From Craspedostauros australis (lineage: Eukaryota; Bacillariophyta; Bacillariophyceae; Mastogloiales; Achnanthaceae), in assembly GCA_026770025.1 (NCBI GenBank), contig JAMXDE010000046.1, positions 434,001 to 498,000 of the forward strand: a stretch of 64,000 nt of DNA. The letters run 5' to 3'. Below are positions 1 through 8,900 of the stretch, in pieces. Numbering within the stretch: the first letter of the stretch is position 1; every line of letters begins with the position of its first letter. The notes under the pieces were generated by a model that worked only from the letters and a program-made list of their open reading frames with translations, was not told the origin of the DNA and searched no databases. The position numbers were made by a program, and so were the translations under genes.

Positions 1-3000
1 GCCGTTCATTCGCCAAGGCTTGGTTGTGCGGGAACCCTGTCCGCGCACAGGCCCGGATCGCATCCTGGTACATCGTGACAGCATCCATGAACGCTTTTTC
101 TCGCTGTCTGCTCTTGTGCGCCTTCCATGCGGCCCTCTCCGCGTTGAGGATGGCGAGGCAGTGGACCGCATTTGGGTTGCCCTTGTTCACGGTACCCCGC
201 AGTTGCTTGCGGGTTTTCTGAGCCAGCCGCTTGTACGTGCTGCGTTGAGACCGTGTGAGGCACCTGTCTTGATTGGAAGCGATTGTCATTGTGAAAGAGG
301 TGGCGAATATGAAGAACATCGTCGTGCTGTATCCGCGCGGCGTCTTCATCTGGTCCTCGTAGATTTTCAATACCATCTGGGCGGTGTTGTCGTAATCCCC
401 AAAGTATGTCATCAAGAAAACCTTGTTTCGAAGCAAGTCTGTGATTAGTGCACCGTCCTTCGTTTCTTCGTGGCGTCGCATGGACGCGATTTCGTCAAAC
501 ACGTCACCGACGAGCATTGTCTGCCCATCAGATCGTCCTCTCAGGTTCAAGACCATCTGCCACCTGGCAGATAGCTGCTCGGTCGCCTTGGCTTGGTTAA
601 AGTCTTCGGAGACCTTTGTGTACGTTGAGAGGTCTGTGTCGAGATCTTTCAGGGACTTGGCTGCAAGAAAGCACAAGTCGAAGTAGAAGAGCACTGCCCA
701 CGTTGCGATCTGCATGTCGCCAGCAGACATGCTATCTGGGTGGGCATCCAGCACCGGCTGCATGCAATTCTCGTATGGAATGAAGTTGTTGAATGCCAGG
801 CCGTATGAGACGACCATCGCCCGAGCTGCGACTGACTTGTCGCTGCCTTCTTTGCACCATCGTATCGCGTAGTCGGCGTAGAGCCTTGCCTTCTCCCAAT
901 CATCCAAAACGGGACCTACCAGCATCGCAAGGCTCGCGAGGACAACTGGGGTAGAGTTGGTTCTTCCTTTCTTCATGCCGTAGTTGACGCCATCAATCGT
1001 GATGAGAGGATGTAGGCCTGGATCGCAAAGAGCTGCAGACCAACCGTATTTGTCCATGCTCCGAATGATGAGCTCGTCCATCGGATCCTCAGACGGCTTC
1101 ATTGACTCCAAATATTCCAATGTCCACTTCCTTGTGGATGCTTTCAGCTTCAGCAGCCTCATGATGACAACCATCAGTCTCCTTTTGCTGCCCTTGGGAT
1201 ACGGAAATCCCAGCTGCGCCATCAGTCCAGCACCGACCGCCATTCTATCCCTCGCTTTGCCTTGTTGGATCGTGACCATCTTCCCATCCATCAAAACATG
1301 ATACGCCCTTATCTTGTCGATCAGAGGACACTCGTCTCGCTCGATCACCATGTTGCCGTACTTCTGCATCATCTCAAACTTGCTGCTCACGTACGCGCAC
1401 TCCGCGGCTGATGTGAAGAGCTGGAGGGTCATGTCGTAATGTGTTCTCCAGTGGTCGGGCGGCATCATGCCGATGGTGCTTTGGAAGTACTGGAATGCTA
1501 CTCGGAAGGCTGCATGCGATGCGGCGACAGTTCCAGCCTCGAAGTTGAGCATTGCGATCCTGAAGCGCCTTGTTTGGGTGATGTCGATGTCTTCTTTTGA
1601 CGGCGACGACGACGATGATGACGACGATGAGGATGGGTACTGCGGGACCATATCCAAACGGGCGTTGAGGAGATTCACCACAACGAACATTGAAGCCTCG
1701 AAGTCTTCTTCTGATAGCCGATCCATCAAGATGATTCCGATGCGATGCTGGAGCTCCAGAAGGTGCATCTTCGATGGGATCATTCCCAATGCCGCCTCCT
1801 GCACCTTGTCGTGAATGAAGGAGTACTCGGATGCGGCAGACACCTGTGCTGGTGATGTCATGGGCGATGCCGGCGATGTGGACTGAGGAGTAGAGCTGCT
1901 CCCGTTGCCGTTACCGTTGCCGTTGCCGTCGTCGGCAATGCTACCGCCAGCATGAGACTCAATCAGTCCCTCCGCCTCATAGGTATTCAGGATGTCCACC
2001 CATTCCTCCTCGCTTGCCGGTGGCGGTCCATGAAACAATGACTCGTACAGTGCACGATGGCCAACCCCATCCATCGCATCATCCTCCACGAATCCCTGCA
2101 GCACCGTCCGCAATAGCGACCACGAAAATGTGGATCCCAAGCAGGCGCCCAGCGGTAGTAAGTACTGCGCCGTGTCGATCTGCTGCAGCTTGAGTTCCAT
2201 CAGCTCCGCCACGTTGATGGATGCCGGGGTCTCCTGTTTGATCCGGTTGTTGTCCCACAGCCACTTCATCGATGCGATATTGTAGAACAGGAGTTCGTCC
2301 TTGACCAGCATCCGAATGAACTGTTGGACGAAGAAGACGTTCCCATCGGTCTTCTTGAAGACTATTTCTGCCAGTCCGTAGCTGCTGTCGCTTCTGTTGC
2401 TGTCGCGCTCAGCATCATTGCCATCGCCATCGTCATCGTCGTTGTAGATTCCCAACAGCTGCTTGAGCATGGTGTGCACGTTGTCTAGTGACAGATTGTT
2501 GACCTCCAGATCGACGTACCGGATGAAGCGCTCCTGTTGCATCTTCTGGATAGACGCCAGTATCTGGCCAACTGTGTTAGCTTCGCTGGACGTGGCCACA
2601 GAGTCCAAATCGGAGCCTTGGACGTTCCCATTGCTGATAGTACCATTTCTGACTCCTTCCATGTCGACGAGGTTGGATCGGAAGCAGATGATAACCATGA
2701 GAGAGGAGATGGTGATATCCAACACCCATGACTCGATCATGTTGAGCGACTCCTTGTCTGCCCATTGGACATCGTCGGAAACCCACACAAGGGGGCAGTA
2801 GGCACAGATGACCTTGATGAAGCGGCGGAAGGCAAACTTGAGCTGGATGGACTGTTCCTTGAAACCTTGTGCCACTTGCGCGCGTTGATGGGCAGACACG
2901 ACTGTGCTTTCGCCGCCATCGTTGGCGTGATGGTCTGCGTGACACAGCGCATCGTTGCCGATGACATTGGCGAGGTTGGGGACGAGCTTGTGAAGTGCTT

Positions 3001-3898
3001 GAAGCTCGTCGACGTTGAGACCCTTGATGATGTGCTGTTTGATCTCGTCGAAACTGCGGATGTCCTGTCCTTCACGTACGCTGCCGTTGGCTTTGGTCCT
3101 TGGGAGGCTGCAGATCTGCGAACACAGATCGATCATGGCAGCTCGGAAACCCGAGTATGGCTCATTCATCTGCTTGAGATCGAATTTCCCGGACACGAAG
3201 AAGACATGGTTGCTTCTGCATTTGGGACGCAGGGTGGCAACCAACGCCGACTTGCCGGTACCAGAGTATCCGGAGATGGAAACGAGGGATCGGACGGTGC
3301 TCCCTCCTGTGTCTGCATGCTGGTCGGTGGGCTTGCCATTGTCGGCATCGTTGTCAGTGTCGTGGAAACCTGAGATACCGGTTTCCTGGTCGTGGTCGGC
3401 AGCCCTTTTGTCCAACGAAGATGCGGATTCTTCGGATGATGGCTTCTTGAGGATCTGTTGGAAGAGCCGGTTGAGGACACGTTTTTCGTTGTCCCTCCCA
3501 ATGAGTCCGATACGTGAGAAGTCTAGAGATGCCTGCGAGATCTCTGCCAGCTTTCTGGCCGTGCGCATGCGTTTGGTCTCCGTGACCATTGTTGGTCGAA
3601 GCTCGAGCATGTCGCTTGGTGGTGGGGGGCGGTTCGAGGAGGATAGTCTGGGGGTGGAGAAATGGGAGGACCCTCTTCCCACCTGTTGGCTGCCGGTGTC
3701 GCTCTTGATACTGAAGTCGGTGGACGGTGTGCCTGATGCTTCAATGAAGCTTGAGGAGCCATTGTAATTGACTTGCCCCTCGCGATTGATGGCGGCAGAG
3801 CGTTCACAAGAGGCGGCATCGTCAGCGGTACAGGATGCCGCCGTCCGATCGTCGAGCTTGCCACCTTTGCTGTGTGCCATCGCAGTTGTCGTGGCCAT
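1..3898 (-). CDS. AAA/COG3899-type ATPase with TPR-like C-terminus, copy 1 (3' end outside window)
   Basis: The ATG at 3898 opens a frame that stays free of stops to the left edge, so the C-terminus lies outside the window. It matches the complete copy at 19188-23240 base for base with no net indel (offset 19342). Seen: a Ser-rich N-terminus, a GLIGRD box, a Walker A GYSGTGKSA near residue 208 and a Walker B-like VWVSDDVQWAD near residue 375. The mix of AAA_16-like P-loop, KFD..PYS motif and FIHDKVQEAALG motif is known from COG3899 predicted ATPases, which in bacteria are often fused to kinases. No kinase domain is visible here. A role in signal transduction is inference. Differences from copy 2 are scattered substitutions that keep the frame, so both copies may be functional. 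The Copia insertion lies 880 bp upstream of the start. Confidence 0.8.
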   Translation of the reverse strand, partial: MATTTAMAHSKGGKLDDRTAASCTADDAASCERSAAINREGQVNYNGSSSFIEASGTPSTDFSIKSDTGSQQVGRGSSHFSTPRLSSSNRPPPPSDMLELRPTMVTETKRMRTARKLAEISQASLDFSRIGLIGRDNEKRVLNRLFQQILKKPSSEESASSLDKRAADHDQETGISGFHDTDNDADNGKPTDQHADTGGSTVRSLVSISGYSGTGKSALVATLRPKCRSNHVFFVSGKFDLKQMNEPYSGFRAAMIDLCSQICSLPRTKANGSVREGQDIRSFDEIKQHIIKGLNVDELQALHKLVPNLANVIGNDALCHADHHANDGGESTVVSAHQRAQVAQGFKEQSIQLKFAFRRFIKVICAYCPLVWVSDDVQWADKESLNMIESWVLDITISSLMVIICFRSNLVDMEGVRNGTISNGNVQGSDLDSVATSSEANTVGQILASIQKMQQERFIRYVDLEVNNLSLDNVHTMLKQLLGIYNDDDDGDGNDAERDSNRSDSSYGLAEIVFKKTDGNVFFVQQFIRMLVKDELLFYNIASMKWLWDNNRIKQETPASINVAELMELKLQQIDTAQYLLPLGACLGSTFSWSLLRTVLQGFVEDDAMDGVGHRALYESLFHGPPPASEEEWVDILNTYEAEGLIESHAGGSIADDGNGNGNGNGSSSTPQSTSPASPMTSPAQVSAASEYSFIHDKVQEAALGMIPSKMHLLELQHRIGIILMDRLSEEDFEASMFVVVNLLNARLDMVPQYPSSSSSSSSSSPSKEDIDITQTRRFRIAMLNFEAGTVAASHAAFRVAFQYFQSTIGMMPPDHWRTHYDMTLQLFTSAAECAYVSSKFEMMQKYGNMVIERDECPLIDKIRAYHVLMDGKMVTIQQGKARDRMAVGAGLMAQLGFPYPKGSKRRLMVVIMRLLKLKASTRKWTLEYLESMKPSEDPMDELIIRSMDKYGWSAALCDPGLHPLITIDGVNYGMKKGRTNSTPVVLASLAMLVGPVLDDWEKARLYADYAIRWCKEGSDKSVAARAMVVSYGLAFNNFIPYENCMQPVLDAHPDSMSAGDMQIATWAVLFYFDLCFLAAKSLKDLDTDLSTYTKVSEDFNQAKATEQLSARWQMVLNLRGRSDGQTMLVGDVFDEIASMRRHEETKDGALITDLLRNKVFLMTYFGDYDNTAQMVLKIYEDQMKTPRGYSTTMFFIFATSFTMTIASNQDRCLTRSQRSTYKRLAQKTRKQLRGTVNKGNPNAVHCLAILNAERAAWKAHKSRQREKAFMDAVTMYQDAIRACARTGFPHNQALANER

Positions 3899-4777
3899 TG
3901 TCGTCACTGATGCTTTCGGGCAACGGGAGGATCGATGTTCTTGTTGTTGGCGATGATGATGTCTGATGGCGATGCCTCCCCTGTTGAAGCCTCTTCCTTC
4001 AGCAGTTTGGGTTGAACGATTGCGAAATCATGAACGCCTTTCCTTGTTGTGGTTGCTGCCACATCAACTGCGATCATCACATCGCTGAAAACCTGTGCGC
4101 AAGTGAGAGCTTTTCGTGAGAGTTCAGGTGTCATCATCCTTGTTTGCACAGCACAATCCGCGCCCGACAGATTGTCGTTGCCGCGTCTGCTCGTCTGTAT
4201 CGTTGGCCACGAACTTCTCGTCGTGTGTTTGGACGACCGCTGCGACTAAAGTTACTTATGCCTACGACATACTCTCTCTGTGCAACACTGCTCAGCGACT
4301 CCCTCCAGCAAAGCGACCATTGAAACGTGCATTCTTTTCTCACCTCATTCCAGGGACTGAGCCGAACTAATTCTCCCGAACAAAGTTTTTGCGAAGAACG
4401 ATCGACATCTTGGCGCTTCTCGATGAGATCGCGCATCACCGCTTCCAGAAAAAATACAGAGGCTGGTACAGATCTTGGCGTTCGTGCATCAATCTGTCTT
4501 GTGTCCGTATATGTTCTTCAGTCTTGTCCGAGTGTATCGGATAGAATATGTTCGATAGTGTCCGTTAATATATGGTCAGTCTTGTTTGAATCCCTCCAGA
4601 ACCATCAGACTCTCTGCTCTTTCTCTCTCCAAACAGAGAGAGATGATACAAGTATTATATGCGACGACTCTTAGTCCCAAAGTCTCTGTCATAACGCCAT
4701 ACTGGTACTCCATGACAGGACGCATGGCGAGTTGAAAGATGGAAGGACAGATACGAAGGCATCGATCGAAACTCATG
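3899..4777. other. Upstream region of ATPase copy 1, with conserved upstream ORF
   Basis: This non-coding stretch is nearly identical to 23241-23970 plus 25821-25975 in the second copy. It presumably holds the promoter and 5' UTR of the minus-strand ATPase. A minus-strand upstream ORF (ATG at 4137, stop at 3904) ends just before the ATPase start and is conserved in the other copy for most of its length. No TATA box stands out. Confidence 0.5.
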
Positions 4778-4782
4778 ATGTT

Positions 4783-5495
4783 TATCAGATCAAAAGTCTA
4801 TATTCACCTTAGTCTATGTCTAGTCTTGTTCTCCGTAGACTGTGTCAGGTCACGCATGAGACTTTTGGTCATGAACCGTTTTCTCTTTCTCTGTTGACCT
4901 AATTTACCGCAACTCCCAACGGCGCTCAGATACCTGTCTTGGTATCTGAAGATGGTAATGAGTTGAAGGATGGATGTCAGGCCCTGCTTGTCATCCTCCT
5001 TATGTGCACATGAACATACATGTCTACTGTCTTGGTGAGTGAATGTACCTGAGCATCTTGGCTCAGATACAAGCTCATCAATCCCATCAAATTTGGCAAG
5101 ATCGCATTTCTGCAATGATCGGATTTTGCTGCATGCATCATTGTTGTTCCAAGAAGCAAGATCAGTCTTGGAGGTGCCATGAACCTCCTCAGTCTTGCAA
5201 ACTCGACAACACCTTCATGCTCTCCACTTCATACACTGTAATTCATGCACTGCACTTCATGCTCTGCTGTGTGTTGCAACACATGTTGCCTCAACATCAT
5301 TTTCATCATTTCATCTCCATCTGCTCACAATTCAGACTCCAACAGTTCTGAATTGGGCCAGCTTACATACCAACTAACTTCAATTAACCACTCAGAGCAC
5401 AACAACACTATTACACAGCTTCACTCTACTTCATTGACGGACTTGATCACTCCCAATTTTGAGGTAAGTACCCATCTTTCATCTGTGTTCTATCA
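4783..5495 (+). repeat. 5' LTR of Copia element
   Basis: The repeat is 713 bp, starts TATCAGATC and ends TTCTATCA, so its termini are not the usual TG...CA. Its borders are fixed by the 5-bp target duplication and by comparison with the 3' LTR. Near its end it carries a consensus splice donor, GAG|GTAAGT, with the GT at 5464. Several small ORFs inside it recur in the 3' LTR only because the repeats are identical, and they are not genes. Confidence 0.95.
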
Positions 5496-5517
5496 GATTA
5501 ACAGTCGCAATCGCCTA
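5496..5517 (+). other. Putative primer-binding site, half-tRNA type
   Basis: The sequence directly after the 5' LTR starts GATTAACAGTCGC. Its reverse complement contains GACTGTTAATC, which looks like the anticodon arm of tRNA-Asn(GUU) and not like a tRNA 3' end (no TGG start). Drosophila copia is known to be primed by a 5' half of initiator tRNA-Met. A similar half-tRNA primer is inferred here. Confidence 0.45.
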
Positions 5518-5968
5518 CATCCTATGCTGAACGCGTGAACCATCGTCATTTCCCATTGTCATTGAGCATTCATCAAAATCATCATCTTGCAACATCGCGT
5601 GACGACGTGAAGTTGATTCCATCTCTGTGACTTCAGCTTTGCTGCGCAGAACATCAGAGCCAATCGGCTTGTGCACACTCACTTCCATCACTTTTAGACG
5701 CATTCGTCAGTGATATCCATTGCCTTGTTACCCAAGTACTTCATCAAACACATCATCCATTTGGTATCGATCACATCCGATCTACCAACACATCATCCAT
5801 TTGGTATTGATCACACCCGATCTACCAACACTTCAACAATCAAACAATCAAACAATCAAACAATCAATCACACACAAACAATCACACACAAACATCAATA
5901 CAAACAATCAAACGCAATCAAACACAAACAAACAAAAACAAACACAATCAAACAAACTACATTCCAAG
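5518..5968 (+). other. Copia leader (5' UTR)
   Basis: This A/C-rich leader contains many CAAACAAT-type repeats just before the gag start. A possible splice acceptor (CTTTTAG) ends at 5697 and could pair with the LTR donor at 5464. No other gene is seen. Confidence 0.5.
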
Positions 5969-8900
5969 ATGACTACTACCGTTTCCGAAGCCGAGATTTT
6001 CGCCCATGTGCTGAGCGTCATCGGCATCACTGCAGGTACCGATCAACGCGACCTTCTGGAACATGAAGGTATCAACAACATGTCGGATCTCCTGCTCGTT
6101 GAGCGCGACGACCTTGTCGCAATGCGATTCGTGAGTGCTGACGAGGATGCAGAGCCTTTCGCGTACCAACTCAATGGGCCAACCATCCGCAAGATCCTCG
6201 CCCTCCATCGGTGGTACCAACTTCAGGACAACCCTACGTTCGCCACCTGGTACCGCATCACCGGACATTCTCTCGCTGAGTCGATCGCCACCCCTCTTGT
6301 TGATCCATCGGTTGCAGCAGCGACTGCAGCAGCAGCAGCAGCAGCAGCAACAACTCCACCAATCCCTGATGAGGCGCCTTCGTCTGCAACAGCTGGCGCA
6401 GCATTCTCTCGTCTCCAGGACTTCCGAAAGGGGATGAAGCGCGACAGCGGACGATTCCCGAAGCTCAAGGAGGACAAGTACTTCCTGTCCTTCAGACGCA
6501 CATTCGCGACTGTCGCCGCATCCCAAGGCGTATCCAACGTCCTGGACCCTGACTACAATCCGCCCACTGAGGATCAAACTCTCTTCGATGAGCAGAACAT
6601 CTTCGTCTATGGTGCTCTTGTCCTCAGCCTCAAGACTCAGAAGGGTCAAGGTTGTGTCCGGCGCTTCGAGGATTCCATGGATGGCCAAGCTGCCTATACC
6701 ACTCTTCTCGCAGAGTACACCTCTGGTGTGACAGCTGCCAACTCTGCAAAGGCACTTCGCACATCCCTCGAGTCCCTCAAACTGGACAAGGATTGGCGAG
6801 GTACCCGGGAGTCCTTCCTCGATGCTTGGTCCAACAAGGTTCGTGACTTGGAGACAATCCAAGATCACACTGTGTCCCCCGAGCGCAAGCGCGACTGGCT
6901 TGAGGAGTCTATCTCCCAGGATGCCGAGCTGTACCGAGCACTCTTCGAGTCTCAGTACCTTGAGGCGTCCCTCGATGCCATGAGCATTGCCGGAGTCTCC
7001 AGAGACTTCACCCTCGACTTTGACAAGATCTTCTCGCTGGTGTGCAGTCATGCGCAGTGCTTGGATCATGTCAAGCCACGTGGACGTACCAATCGAAAGG
7101 TCCACAACGCCAAGCACTCTGGCACCAATTCTGGTGCACATTCGTGGAGCAAGGACAAAGACTATTCAAAGGATCCTCGTCCCCGTGTCCCTCATGATGA
7201 GTGGATGAAGATGGACAAGAGCCAACGCCAAGCATTCCTCCAAGCAAAGGGGAAGTGGGATCCCAACCGTGCCAAAGGCGGCCGCAATCGCTCTGTCAAC
7301 AAGGCAGACAAGACTGCTCTCAAGGCCGGATCTGAGTCGGCAGCTGGAAGCGGAGATGCTGCGGCCAACGACACTGCGCCACGCGCACCTCCAGGCGACG
7401 CCATCAGCCGCATGCTCGCCAACGCCAAGACGACCGGATCATCTGACGTGCCTGTCCTGTCCTACAAGGGGCAAACCTGGCGTCTCGCCAACCAAGCCGT
7501 GATTCGCTACCAATTTCACAAGGCATCCAAGGAACTGGACGGATCTCTCGTCGACAGTGGAGCCAATGGTGGTCTCGCTGGGGATGATGTCGTGGTGCTA
7601 TGCAAGACCGGACACACCGCTGATGTCAACGGCATTGGAGATTCAGCCATCGGCAACCTTGACATTGGTTCTGTTGCTGGACTCGTCCAGACCACTGACG
7701 GACCAATCATCGCCGTATTCCATCAATACGCGCTGTACGGGAAGCACAAGACGATTCATTCGGCCAATCAGCTCGCCTCCTTCGGCGTGGATGTCAATGA
7801 ACGTCCCCGTGATCTGCCTGGTGGCCGACAGACCATTGTGACCCCTGGCGGTCATGTGATTCCTTTGTCAATCCGCCAAGGCTTGTCGTACATGGACATG
7901 CGTCCTCCGACTCGTGCCCAACTCGATCAGCTCCCTCACGTCGACTTCACAGCCGACAATGAATCGGATCCTTCCTCACTTGACCATGAGCTTGATGTCA
8001 CCGACGTCGCTCCACAAGATCCAGAACCTCCATTGGATGATCGCAGCCATGCCGTCGATGTCTTCGTCGTCGACCAACACCCATCTGCGGACGACTCCAT
8101 CGTCCCGACAGGCGGCATCCAACAACGCCCCTCGCCTATCGACTACGAGGCACTCCGTCCGCACTTCGGGTGGATCCCTGCTCGTCGTGTGCGAGACACT
8201 CTTCGCTGCACATCGCAGTGGTACCGCACCGCAGAGAGATTCTCAATGCGGAAGCACTTCAAGAACCGCTTTCCGGCAGCCAACGTCGATCGCTTGCATG
8301 AGGTGGTGGCCATGGACACCCTGTTCTCGGACACCCCTGCGCATGACGATGGAGTGCCTGGACATGGCGGGTGCACCATGATTCAAGTCTACGTTGCTCT
8401 CCAATCCAGATTCACCGCAGGCTTTCCCATGTCCTCGGAGAAGCAGGTCGCCAGCACGCTGTTGGATTTCATCCGACGTCACGGCGCGCCTGACTTACTC
8501 ATGTCGGACAATGCGAAGTCTGAGGTCGGTTCCAAGGTCCAGGAGATTCTTCGACAATATGCTGTCAAGGACCATCAGAGCGAGCCGGAGCATCAGCACC
8601 AGAATGGTGCTGAACGCCGAATCCAAGACATCAAGCGAACTACGAATGGAATCATGGATCGCACCGGAACACCATCGAAGTACTGGCTCATCTGCACCCA
8701 GTACGTCATTTCGTTGTTCAACCACATCGCCCAGCACACTGCAGGAGACATCACCCCTCTGCAGGCTGCATATGGGCATCGCCCCGATGTGAGCAAGTTC
8801 CTTGCTTACCGCTGGTGGCAGCCTGTGTACTTCCGAGTTGAGCAGCCAGGATTCCCCAGCCACTCCAAGGATCGTCGCGGTCGCTGGGCCGGCCCATGCG

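Noticed and set aside
3015-3767. 250-codon plus-strand ORF antisense to ATPase copy 1
   Set aside because: The matching frame in copy 2 is cut to 84 codons, while the minus frame is kept in both copies.
4804-5351. Small ORFs of 67-103 codons in both LTRs
   Set aside because: They are the same in both LTRs because the repeats are identical; no coding cue.
5957-7141. 394-codon ORF antisense to Copia gag
   Set aside because: It is a shadow of the biased codons of gag; the plus-strand polyprotein has all domains.
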